Below, one piece after another: positions 8,160 through 16,494 of a stretch of DNA of 64,000 nt (position 1 is its first letter; the number at the start of each line of letters is the position of its first letter). The position numbers and the translations under genes were made by a program. This DNA comes from VXNE01 sp965261535 (GTDB lineage Bacteria > Pseudomonadota > Gammaproteobacteria > Pseudomonadales > Azotimanducaceae): the NCBI GenBank assembly GCA_965261535.1, contig OZ253469.1:1116001-1180000 (forward strand), in the 5' to 3' direction. The notes below the pieces were generated by a model, which was given only the letters and a program-made list of their open reading frames with translations, had not been told where the DNA came from and made no database searches.

Positions 8160-11100
8160 CTAAAGCGACATGTGCATGGTGAGGTTGAATACGCGGCCAA
8201 ACTGCGGCGAGCGGGAGGACACACTCACTTCTTCACCAACGGAACTCACGACGGATGACTCACCGAAGCTGTCGTTCAGGTTATTTACCGTGAGGGAGAC
8301 GCGGGCACCCTTCGCCCAGTCCGGGGACGGCAGCAAAGTGCCTTGACCGATATCGTAGCCGAGCCTCAGGTCAACGAGCGTCGGCGGTTCGTACGTGTTC
8401 GTCACGCCGGCGAGAAACGAACTCGTCTTGGATCTCGACGAAAAGTCCAGGCTCGCTTCCAGTCCGCAAGGGTTGCTCCAGATCAACTGGGCGGTCGTCG
8501 CCGAACGGGATACCACACCGACCGCCGTGCTGCCGAAGGTATTCGCGACAACGCTGATCGGTTCGTCCGTCGCGGGATCGACGATGACGTCGTACTTCCC
8601 GGTCCTGGAATGCCTGAATTGCACAGCCCAGTCGCCCAGGTCGTTGGAAGTCGAGTAGTAGACTTCGACATCGACACCGGCGCGGCTCACCGACGATACG
8701 TTGATCCAGCGGCGATCCTGGAACCACAGATCGTCTGCGGCCGAGTACATGGTGTTGCTGGGCGGGTTATTCCGGTCGATTATGATATTGTTAACGCGGC
8801 TGATGCGGTCCTTGAAGTCCGTCCAGTTCCAGGTCACCTTGGTGCCAAGCCCCGGCACGTCGACCGGGTTGAACTCGATGCCAGCGCTCAAGGTGTCCGC
8901 AGTCTCGGGCGTGAGGTCCGGATTGCCGCCATCCAGAATGAGTGTATCCGCAAAGGTAAGCGAGCCATCGGGTTCCTGGACGAAGAGGCCCCTGAATGGT
9001 TGCGCGGCGCGCTCGCTCGTTGTCCGCAGCAACTGGTTGAGTTGCGGCGCGACAAAGGCGGTCTGCGCGTTCAGGCGGACGCGAAAGCCTTCCCCGGGGG
9101 TGAATATGAGCCCCGCGCCCCAGGTCGTCGCGTCGCCCGGGTCGGCAATATCCTGCGTGGACTCCGTCCCCAGGTCGGTCTCCCTGTAGACCACATCCGG
9201 CTTGTCGTACGAGTCCCAGCGGGCCGACAGGCTCAGGGACAGGCTGTCGGCGAGCGGTACCAGCGCTTCGGTGTAGAGCGCCTGGTTGGATCGCTGCGCC
9301 TCGGTGTTGAAGGACGCGACGTCGCTGATGGGCGATGAATCGACGATCCCTATCGTAAACTCGCTTTCACTGTCGAGTAAAGTGGCGTGCCGACTGTAGC
9401 CGAGCAGCACCCTTACCTCGCCCGCCGGCATGGTCCAGAGCCCGCCCCGTACCAGCGCATCGAAGCGCGTCTGTCCGTTCGTGCTGGCCGCCAGCAGAGA
9501 AGGAGTAATGTAAGGAGTCAGGTCGCCCCACGGGCTGATGGGTGGAATAGGCGGGGTAGTGACCCGACAGAACCCGAAGGAGAACGATCCGCCCTTCTCG
9601 GCGCAAGACTCCGCCGTTTCGCCGAACAGGAACTGACTTCCCGGGAGCCCGTTTGAGTTCAGACCGGGCACCAAGGCACTATTGTCCAAGGTATTCAGAC
9701 GCTCGGAGTCCGAATTCTCGGAACTGACCCCGAAACCGGCCTCCCAGTCCCAGTTATCGTCAATTGAGCCTTCGAAATCGATGCCCCAATTCAACGTCTC
9801 GCTCTGCGTCTGGGTGGACAGGGTGCCCATGTCGGGGCGTTGGCCACGCACGTGGACCAGTCGGCCCAAGGGATTGAATGGATTGGCGCCGTTCAGGCTC
9901 TGGCCCGAGAGCCTGACGTAGCCGCCGTCGTATGTCGTATCCCGGGTTTCGTAACGGAAGTTTGCCGTCGCACTCAACCGCAGTCCGAAATCCCGCTCGA
10001 CACTGGCCGAGAAGCTGTCGCGCGTTTCCTCGGGCAGGATATGGTAGCCCGCCTGGGTCTCCGGTCCCCAGTTGGGCTCCCCGAACTGCGTGATGTCGTC
10101 GACACTGGAATTCTCATTGAAGCCCTGCGGCAGGACGGCGTGGGTTTCGGCGCTCGTCCGTGCCTTGTCCTCGGGTGAGAGCGCGTTGTACTCAGCCAAC
10201 GTGAGCACGTCACCGTCCAGGCGATACAGGATCGGGAAGGCGGTACCGTCCGCCAGGCAGCAGAAACGGACGTCGTACTGCGGGCCGGCGAATATCGACC
10301 GGTCGAACAGTGTGGTTTCCCGGTCCGCGCCATCCAGGCCGGAATGCCCGGAGCGGCTATAGTTCAGACGCACGCGGGTGCCTTCCAGGTCCAGCGCCCC
10401 GGCGATCGAGCCCCGCGCTTCGTCGTAACTGCCTCCACTCGGCCAGTTGTAGTTAAGGTCGATCTCAACGCCTTCGTAGTCCTTGCGAGTGATGATGTTG
10501 ACAACGCCACCGACCGCGTCGGAGCCGTAGATCGCGGAAGCGCCATCCAGGATCACCTCGATGCGCTCCACCATCGACAGGGGAATCTTCGAGACGTCGG
10601 TCACGCCGCCAAGGAAGCCGTTGTAGCCGGAGCGTTTCCCGTCAATCAGGATGAGGGTCGACTCGCTCCCCAGCCCGCGCAGATTTACGGTGGATGCGCC
10701 AGTGAAATTTCTGACGTTATTGAGGTTGCTGCCGAATGACTCGCTGGTGCTGTTCAGGTTCTGCGGCAACTGGCGCAGCACGCGCTCGAGCGTCGCTTCG
10801 CCGGTGGCCTGGATGAATTCCTCGCCGAGAACGACGAGGTTGCCCGCCAGCTCGCCGGGCGTGCGGGCGATCCGCGAGCCGGTGACCACGATTTCTTCGA
10901 TTTCCGCCTGCGGGACGACCGGGGCGTCTTCGAGTTCTGTCTGCGGCGTCACGGCGGCATCTTCGACTTCCGTCTGCGGCGCGTCGGCATCTTCGAGTTC
11001 CGTTTGCGGAACGACCGGCGCCGCTTCCAACTCCGTTTGCGGAACAGCGGCATCCTCGAGTTGCGTTTGCGGAACGACCGGCGCCGCTTCCAACTCCGTT

Positions 11101-11255
11101 TGCGGGACTGCTGCGTCTTCGGTTTCGGTTTCCTGCGCGCCAGCGAGCGCGGCCGTCCCGATCAATACCGCCGTCAGGAACCAGCGACACAGTGAAATCA
11201 GGTTGCTACTTACCCCTTTCTCCCCTCTCATGACTATCGTTGTTTGTCTGGACAT
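8160..11255 (-). CDS. TonB-dependent outer-membrane receptor with acidic N-terminal repeat tract
   Basis: 1031 residues: signal peptide (about 1-41), seven PQTELE-type units (about 42-118), a TonB box (EEIVVTGSR), a plug domain (NLRGLGSESTLILIDGKRSGY, ERIEVILDGASAIYGSDAVGGVVNI) and a long beta-barrel ending in the usual aromatic-rich strand (FNLTMHMSL). These receptors import a scarce ligand through the outer membrane using TonB-ExbBD energy. The barrel and plug resemble the sphingomonad/gammaproteobacterial type, whose ligand cannot be predicted. ATG 11255 is preceded by GGAGAG five bases upstream. The repeat tract between the signal peptide and the TonB box is unusual. The TlpA-like gene follows on the same strand. 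Confidence 0.95.
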   Translation of the reverse strand: MSRQTTIVMRGEKGVSSNLISLCRWFLTAVLIGTAALAGAQETETEDAAVPQTELEAAPVVPQTQLEDAAVPQTELEAAPVVPQTELEDADAPQTEVEDAAVTPQTELEDAPVVPQAEIEEIVVTGSRIARTPGELAGNLVVLGEEFIQATGEATLERVLRQLPQNLNSTSESFGSNLNNVRNFTGASTVNLRGLGSESTLILIDGKRSGYNGFLGGVTDVSKIPLSMVERIEVILDGASAIYGSDAVGGVVNIITRKDYEGVEIDLNYNWPSGGSYDEARGSIAGALDLEGTRVRLNYSRSGHSGLDGADRETTLFDRSIFAGPQYDVRFCCLADGTAFPILYRLDGDVLTLAEYNALSPEDKARTSAETHAVLPQGFNENSSVDDITQFGEPNWGPETQAGYHILPEETRDSFSASVERDFGLRLSATANFRYETRDTTYDGGYVRLSGQSLNGANPFNPLGRLVHVRGQRPDMGTLSTQTQSETLNWGIDFEGSIDDNWDWEAGFGVSSENSDSERLNTLDNSALVPGLNSNGLPGSQFLFGETAESCAEKGGSFSFGFCRVTTPPIPPISPWGDLTPYITPSLLAASTNGQTRFDALVRGGLWTMPAGEVRVLLGYSRHATLLDSESEFTIGIVDSSPISDVASFNTEAQRSNQALYTEALVPLADSLSLSLSARWDSYDKPDVVYRETDLGTESTQDIADPGDATTWGAGLIFTPGEGFRVRLNAQTAFVAPQLNQLLRTTSERAAQPFRGLFVQEPDGSLTFADTLILDGGNPDLTPETADTLSAGIEFNPVDVPGLGTKVTWNWTDFKDRISRVNNIIIDRNNPPSNTMYSAADDLWFQDRRWINVSSVSRAGVDVEVYYSTSNDLGDWAVQFRHSRTGKYDVIVDPATDEPISVVANTFGSTAVGVVSRSATTAQLIWSNPCGLEASLDFSSRSKTSSFLAGVTNTYEPPTLVDLRLGYDIGQGTLLPSPDWAKGARVSLTVNNLNDSFGESSVVSSVGEEVSVSSRSPQFGRVFNLTMHMSL
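10895..11135 (-). repeat. Coding tandem repeat (PQTELE units) in the receptor gene
   Basis: Seven imperfect units of 30-33 bases encoding PQ(T/A)(E/Q)(L/V/I)E followed by a short Ala/Val/Pro stretch. They give a Pro- and Glu-rich spacer between the signal peptide and the TonB box. The near-identity of units such as PQTELEAAPVV points to recent slippage. Confidence 0.8.
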
Positions 11256-11470
11256 GATCACTCTCCACGTGTTCATCCGAATCCGCGTTGGACGAACGCC
11301 CGCATGTTTGGCAGGCGCCATCCCGAGATTGCGATTTGGTGTACGCGATCCGCGAATCCGAAGGTTAGGCCATCAAGGCATAAGAATATACCGCTTTCCC
11401 CTGAACAACCATGGTCGTAGGCCGGCCTTCAAAGGCACAGGATCCGACCACCCGCGCTGTCCGATTCGGG

Positions 11471-12430
11471 TCAATAGCCGAGTTCCTTGTCGATGACGCC
11501 CGCAAGGCGCTCGTCGTCGAGAAAGCGGCGGATGTTGCCGACGAAACGGTCGATGTTGCGGGGCGCCCGGAACTGACTTGCACCCGCGGTATGCGGCGTC
11601 ATGACAACGTTCGGCAGCGCCCACAGTTTACTGTCGGGCGGGAGGGGTTCCCGAGGTGCCACGTCGAGTGCCGCGCCCGCGATGCTGCCCGACTCCAGCG
11701 CTTCCGCCAGGTCCTCCTCCACCATGACCTCGCCCCGGGTGACGTTGACGAGATACGCGGAAGGCCGCATCCGGTCGAAGGCGGCGGCGTTGAATCTTCC
11801 CCGCGTTTCCGGCGTCAAGGGACAGCAGATGGCCACGACGTCCGACGTTTCCAACAGGGCATCGAAATCCTCCGGGCCGAGCACGCGATCCACTTCCGGC
11901 GAAGGCGCCACCGGGTCGCGGTCCACGGCCTGCACATTCATGCCGAACGCCGCAGCACGTCGCGCGACGGCACGGCCGGTCCCGCCGAAACCAAAGATTC
12001 CCATCATTAGCCCGGTAAGCTCTATCTCGCGACGCCGCATCTCCCATCGGTGGTTCCACCCGTCGGGTCCGAACTTGAGCGCGGTGGCGAGTTGACGCGT
12101 CAACATCAGTAGCAAACCGAAGGCGTGGTCCGCCAGGTGTTCGCCCACCAGTCCCTTCTCGCTGGTCAGCACCACGTCGCTCGCCTTGAACTCGTCGTAG
12201 AGAAAACTGTCGACGCCGGAGGAGATCGCATGCACCCAGCGAAGCTTTCTGGCCACGGCGAACATCTCTTTCGATACGTGGCCAAGCACCACGTCCGCGT
12301 CGGCGATGTGACGGATGGCATCGCGTGGGTTGGAAACAACGACTTCCCGCGCGCCCGCTTCGCGTATACGGCGCAGGTCAGCCTCGGAGACTTCCCGCAG
12401 CGTCAATCCCGGGATGATCAATACCTTCAT
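11471..12430 (-). CDS. D-2-hydroxyacid dehydrogenase, NAD(P)-binding
   Basis: 319 residues. A Rossmann motif IFGFGGTGRAVARRAAAFG (about 146-164) lies between two halves of the catalytic domain. The family active-site features are visible: Arg in NVTRGEVMVEEDL, Glu in the DVAPREPLPPDSKLW region and His in TPHTAG. The enzyme interconverts a 2-keto acid and a D-2-hydroxy acid with a nicotinamide cofactor; the substrate is not evident. ATG 12430 overlaps the upstream hydratase stop by four bases (ATGA type), so the two are translationally coupled. Bases 11256-11470, between this gene and the receptor promoter side, show no further gene. Confidence 0.9.
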   Translation of the reverse strand: MKVLIIPGLTLREVSEADLRRIREAGAREVVVSNPRDAIRHIADADVVLGHVSKEMFAVARKLRWVHAISSGVDSFLYDEFKASDVVLTSEKGLVGEHLADHAFGLLLMLTRQLATALKFGPDGWNHRWEMRRREIELTGLMMGIFGFGGTGRAVARRAAAFGMNVQAVDRDPVAPSPEVDRVLGPEDFDALLETSDVVAICCPLTPETRGRFNAAAFDRMRPSAYLVNVTRGEVMVEEDLAEALESGSIAGAALDVAPREPLPPDSKLWALPNVVMTPHTAGASQFRAPRNIDRFVGNIRRFLDDERLAGVIDKELGY

Positions 12431-13128
12431 GCGAACACCACTTCGACAACACCCAGTTCCGAACCGAAATCTCCCGACCACCTGGAGGGCTCCGACACCG
12501 GGCAACGCCCGAAAGAACCCGTGATAACCCGCTGTCCCGGCTGCAGCGTCCGGCCGAACCGCGACAACTGCGCGGCCAGCGCCGCGATAGACGTGAAATG
12601 ATCGTCGATGTGACCGCGCGCGGCCACCGTCTCCACCGCCTCGCCGTCGCGGGCGAGCGTGACGACAAGGGACTCGAAGTCGATCCCGGCGACGGCCCGG
12701 GGGGACCCTGCCACGATACCCCACTGCGACAGGTTGTCCGCCAACCGCTCCGGCGCCGGCGCATTCGCCGGCAGGCGTCGTTCGTTGATCTCGAATGCCG
12801 GCGCAACACCTTGCACGGCGTCGACAACTTCGTCGCGCGACACCTCGCCCGCGAGTTCGCGACCGATCGTGAAACAGCACTCGTTCTCCACGCCTACGCT
12901 GCTGAAGGCGCCATGGTCGATACGAGCACCCGAAGCGAAAATGCGACTCTCGAGGATATAGCCGAACGGACGAAAGCCCGCGCCCATGGAGTCACGCGCC
13001 TGTCCCGATGTCAGGCCCACCTTCCAGCCTCCCAGTGATTCCCCGGCGGCGAGCTTGCTTTCCAGCGTTTCGAGTTGACGGCTTAATCCGGCGTGCAGAT
13101 CACGCAGTGTCGGCGTTTTTGGCGGCAT
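12427..13128 (-). CDS. 2-keto-4-pentenoate hydratase / fumarylacetoacetate hydrolase family protein
   Basis: 233 residues with no signal peptide. Motifs GGWKVGLTS (about 35-43), VENECCFTIGREL and VAPAFEINERR match the MhpD/XylJ hydratase branch of the FAH superfamily, which adds water to 2-hydroxy-dienoates produced in meta-cleavage of aromatics or acts on related keto acids with a divalent metal. ATG 13128 follows GGAGG by eight bases. It is coupled to the downstream D-2-hydroxyacid dehydrogenase, so the pair probably handles a keto-acid intermediate. The specific pathway is not established by anything in the window. Confidence 0.85.
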   Translation of the reverse strand: MPPKTPTLRDLHAGLSRQLETLESKLAAGESLGGWKVGLTSGQARDSMGAGFRPFGYILESRIFASGARIDHGAFSSVGVENECCFTIGRELAGEVSRDEVVDAVQGVAPAFEINERRLPANAPAPERLADNLSQWGIVAGSPRAVAGIDFESLVVTLARDGEAVETVAARGHIDDHFTSIAALAAQLSRFGRTLQPGQRVITGSFGRCPVSEPSRWSGDFGSELGVVEVVFA

Positions 13129-13208
13129 AATTTGAACCTCCAATATATCGAGAGCTTATCAGTATTCGGCGCGCACTCACGGCCTTGGCATGGGCAAGCA
13201 ATGCGGCT

Positions 13209-13487
13209 TCAAGCATCGATCTGGTCGTAGTGCCCGCCAATCGCAAAAACGTAGATGGCGTCGTCATCAAACCGATAGATCAAGCGGTCACCCCGCGAAA
13301 TGCGCCTCGACCAAAGCCCCGACAAATCGTGATTCAGCGGCTCCGGCTTGCCAAGACCGGAAGATGGGTCGTCCGAGCGCAGCATCTCCTTCAGATGTCT
13401 GCAAAGCGTACGGTGCAGTCTCTTGTCTCTATCGCGCAGCTTTTCGTACGCAGCCCAGGTTTCACCCTCGAAGACCAGTGACCTCAT
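13209..13487 (-). CDS. yoeB: YoeB/Txe-family toxin (mRNA interferase)
   Basis: 92 residues, the usual length for YoeB. Conserved family features are W(A)AYEKLRDRDKRLHRTLCRHL at the start, LGKPEPLNHDLSGLWSRRIS in the middle and RLIYRFDDDAIYVF..GGHYD at the end, including the Arg-rich core and the C-terminal His-Tyr. The known activity is ribosome-dependent cleavage of mRNA near start codons. The start codon lies inside the last 26 bases of the antitoxin gene, the standard coupled arrangement. It lies downstream of no catabolic gene promoter that I can identify, so it is probably an independent cassette. Confidence 0.9.
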   Translation of the reverse strand: MRSLVFEGETWAAYEKLRDRDKRLHRTLCRHLKEMLRSDDPSSGLGKPEPLNHDLSGLWSRRISRGDRLIYRFDDDAIYVFAIGGHYDQIDA

Positions 13488-13749
13488 TCGTTTGCTCAGC
13501 CGTGGGACGATAACCTGTCCCTTGGGAGTGGGTAATCATAGAACTGGCGATCTGGCGCATGAGATCCTTGTTCTGCAAGACGTACAAGGTCTCCTGCTCC
13601 CGTTCCCAGTCTTCGGCGCTGACTACCACGAAATCGGCACCCGAGCGACGCGCCACCTTGAGCGGCACGTGATTGTTGATCACTTGGTCCACCATCGATT
13701 TCAGATGGTCTCTGAAACGATTTACGCTGACGGTATCCACAACGCCCAC
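13462..13749 (-). CDS. yefM: YefM/Phd-family antitoxin
   Basis: 95 residues. The N-terminus TVSVNRFRDHLKSMVDQVINNHVPLKVARRSGADFVVVSAEDW is the YefM DNA-binding fold, and the polar C-terminal tail (THSQGTGYRPTAEQTNEV) is the toxin-neutralising part. It starts at a GTG (13749), with a second in-frame GTG at 13740 that would give the more common beginning MDTVSVN; I cannot decide between them. It overlaps yoeB. Family members bind palindromes in their own promoter and repress the operon. The stretch 13750-13908 holds no other gene. Confidence 0.9.
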   Translation of the reverse strand: MGVVDTVSVNRFRDHLKSMVDQVINNHVPLKVARRSGADFVVVSAEDWEREQETLYVLQNKDLMRQIASSMITHSQGTGYRPTAEQTNEVTGLRG

Positions 13750-13908
13750 CGAGTTGTACGGAAATTCCGTACGAGTATAGGGAACGCTTCTCTGTCACGC
13801 AATCTCACGACCGTTCTGGATCCGGTGGCCGAGACATAGCGTGTCCGTCGCATCCAAGAACGCGATGCGGCGACTTGGACCGCAAGACGGCCGGACCGCG
13901 TTCAGGTC

Positions 13909-14714
13909 TTATCGGACCAGGGCAGCGCGATCCCGCATCACGTCGTTGCTGCGCTCCATGTGGAACATGCCGCGCACGATCATCAACTCGCCGGTCACGT
14001 GCGCGGCGGCGTCCGAGGCGAGGAATACGCAAGCGTCCGCGACATGTTCCGGTTCGTTGGGCAGCAGCAACGGCGGCACGCTGGTGCCGTCCTTTCTGAT
14101 GGCCGGCGGCGCGACGCCGCTACTCTTGATGTATGGGGTCGCTGTGAACCCGGGCGCGACGCAGTTCACATTGATGTTGTGCTCGGCGAATATGAGCGCA
14201 AGGCTTTTCGTCAGATTGATCATGCCCGCCTTCGCGGCAGCGTAAGCCGCCAGCCCGGGATTGAGATTGATCCCGGCGGTGGAGGAGATGTTGATGATCT
14301 TTCCGCCGTCGCCCTGCTCGATCATGACCTTGGCCGCGCCGACGTCGCACAGGAACGCGCTGTCGAGATTGAGCCCGATCGTCGGGTCCCAATCGGCCAG
14401 CTTCGCCTTCATGATCCCCGAGAAGCCGCCGCCCCCGGCGTTGGCGACCATGATGTCGAGCCTTCCGAACGCGTCCAACATCTTCCCGATCAGGTTATCC
14501 ACCTGCTCGGGGACGGTCACGTCGGTCGCGATCGCCAGTGACTCCCGCCCATTGCCCGAATTTCACCCGCCACGCGATCCAGGCGTTCCTGCTTGCGCGC
14601 GCCGATCACGACGTGCGCCCCGGCCTCGGCGTATGCCTTGCTGATCGCCTCGCCTATGCCGCTGCCGCCGCCGGTGACGATGGCAACCTTGTCCTGCAAG
14701 CCAAATGCCGACAT
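13909..14714 (-). pseudogene. SDR-family oxidoreductase split by one frameshift
   Basis: The N-terminal part from ATG 14714 (MSAFGLQDKVAIVTGGGSGIGEA, the TGxxxGxG NAD-binding loop) and the C-terminal part (NAG, NISSTAG with the catalytic Ser, AYAAAKAG with Tyr and Lys) lie in different frames that meet near 14530. Restoring one G in a G-run after AMGG gives the expected ..GGESLAIATDVTVPEQVD.., so this is one SDR of about 268 residues with a one-base deletion. AGGAA precedes the start by nine bases. It lies in the same-strand catabolic cluster and would reduce or oxidise a hydroxyl/keto substrate. It is either a recent pseudogene or a homopolymer error. Confidence 0.85.
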
Positions 14715-14769
14715 GCGTCTTGCTTCCTGTCCTTCCGACTTGTCCGACGCTCTCTCGCTTCCGACCAAG

Positions 14770-15567
14770 CTAACTATAGGCCGACGCCCACTCCGCACCC
14801 CTCACGACCAGCGTCTCTCCCGTCATGAGGTCGGAACCGGCCGAGGCGAAGTATATGACCGCGCTGGCGATATTCTCAGGCTTCCCCGGGAGTTGCAGCG
14901 GCTTCGCGCCCGCCGCCGACTGCAAGCGTTGCCGTTTCAGATACTCGTCTTCCGGCATGCCGGGAACCTGTCGGTCCGGCACTTCCACGCTGCCCGGGGC
15001 CACGCAGTTCACGTTGATGCTGTGTATCGCCCAGCTTATCGCCAGGGACCTGGTGAGATTGATCACCGCCGCCTTGGCCGCCGCATAGTGCGGCGCATTC
15101 TCCTCGCCCTTTATTCCGGAAGAGGACGCGATGTTGACGATCTTGCCGCCTTGCTGCTGGATCATCTGCCTCGCCACCGCCGCGCAGCAAAAAAAAGGTG
15201 CTGTTGAGATTGAGGGCGATACTGTCCGTCCATTCGTGCGGCGAGATCTCCTCGGGTTTGCCGAAGGAGATGCCGCCTACGTTGTTCACGAGAAAATCGA
15301 CGCTGCCGAACGCATCCAGTGTGCCGGCGACCATCCGCTCGACCTGCATCGGATCGGTGACATCGGCGGGAATGGCCATCGCCTGCCCGCCCTGCTCCAG
15401 AATTTCCGCGACTATCCCCTGTCCAGGGCGTCCCGATGACGCCCCACAACAGCGACCGTTGCACCCATACCGGCGACAGAGAGCGCAATGCTTCTGCCTA
15501 TCCCGTGGGCAGTCCCGCCGCCGCCCGCAACGATGGCGACCTTGTCGTTCAGTTCAAACTTGGACAT
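14770..15567 (-). pseudogene. Second SDR-family oxidoreductase with two frameshifts
   Basis: Three frame segments make one SDR. The first, from ATG 15567, is MSKFELNDKVAIVAGGGGT..GIGRSIA. The second is IVAEILEQGGQAMAIPADVTDP..NNVGG..NLNSTF. The third is ARQMIQQQGGKIVNIASSSG..HYAAAKAA..NCVAPG, with the catalytic Ser, Tyr and Lys. The junctions are a GGGG run near 15425 (one G short) and an eight-T run at 15189-15196 (one base too many). The restored protein is about 265 residues. It is a close functional neighbour of the preceding SDR and probably its operon partner. Three indels in two adjacent genes, two clearly in homopolymers, suggest sequence error or a decaying operon. Confidence 0.83.
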
Positions 15568-15587
15568 CTCGGAAGGCGTCGCGCGGG

Positions 15588-16428
15588 CTAGACGTCAACC
15601 GCGCAGAGTTTCAGAAAGAACTTCTTCTGCTCGTGGGTCATCGCGCTGAAGTTGGGCACGTCCATGTCCGTGGTCGGCAGATCGGCAAATTCAGGCGAAG
15701 GCGACTGCAGCGTCGCGGCGATATTGTGCAGACCGCCGCCTTCTTCGGCACCCGCGCCCAACGCGGCACCGACTTCGCGCGGCCAGACAGCCTTGGGACC
15801 GCCGTCCAGGCCCGGCGGATTGGGACGGCCGACGTATTCCTCAATCTCCCCGAACATCACCCGTTCATCCGCGGACCGCTGCCTCTGGCCCTCGCGGCCG
15901 TACTTGGAAGCCGACTGGTTGCAGATCGTCGCCCATTGGATGGCGACATGGAAACCGGGCAGCGCCTTGCACTCTTCCGGCGCACCGTCGCCGCCGCTCA
16001 CCTTGCCGTCCTTGACCATAATGTAGTAGGCCGCTTTCTCGCGACCGCCCTCCAGCAGTCGCGCTGGCGGATGCGTGTAGTCCTCGTTGAACCCCCATTC
16101 GATATCCGCGGGAAGATTCCCTTCTTCCAGAAGCTGCACGCCGCCGACCGCGCAGGCTTCGCACTAGTGCTCCGTCAAGTCCAAAAATGCGAGTGTAGCT
16201 GCGAGGGATTTTTGGTTCCTGGCGAGGCGCGACGACGCCGTGTGGCAGGCCCCACACAAGGAGGAGCAACAGAGCCTTCAGCCGGGGAGCGCGAGGGGGC
16301 ACCCCTCGCATGAAAACCACCAGGGGCCGAAAAGACCCGCAGATACCCGTAGATTTGGGCTTGACGGAGCACTAGGCCTTGGAGCCGAATTCCCCGACCG
16401 GTTTCAGTTTCGATACGTCTATGGGCAT
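15588..16428 (-). pseudogene. Unrecognised gene interrupted by a 210-bp inverted-repeat element
   Basis: The start is ATG 16428 with a strong GGGGAG seven bases upstream, encoding MPIDVSKLKPVGEFGSKA before a TAG formed at the edge of the inserted element (16165-16374). Beyond the element the frame continues as CEACAVGG then VQLLEEGNLPADIEWGFNED to the stop at 15588. Subtracting a net insertion of 208 or 211 bases restores the frame. The intact protein would be about 208 residues, acidic, with a CxxC near residue 19 and no membrane segment; I do not recognise the family. A 183-residue product could still start at GTG 16139. It sits between the SDRs and the acyl-CoA carboxyltransferase on the same strand. 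Confidence 0.65.
16165..16374. mobile_element. MITE-like element with 15-21-bp terminal inverted repeats
   Basis: The ends are inverted copies: TAGTGCTCCGTCAAG is exact at both, and the match extends to 21 bp with one mismatch. CTAG occurs at both junctions (16164-16167 and 16372-16375), so the duplication could be CTAG or TA. There is no transposase frame inside, so it is non-autonomous. The interior carries GAGCCTTCAGCC and one perfect palindrome, GCGAGGGGGCACCCCTCGC (16291-16309), the same unit found 27 more times at 28.6-39.9 kb. It splits the gene at 15588-16428. Confidence 0.8.
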
Positions 16429-16494
16429 TGTTGTTCTCCCCTTCTCAACAACAATCAGCTTCGCGGATTTGGCCCGCGTGAACAACCTTCACAG

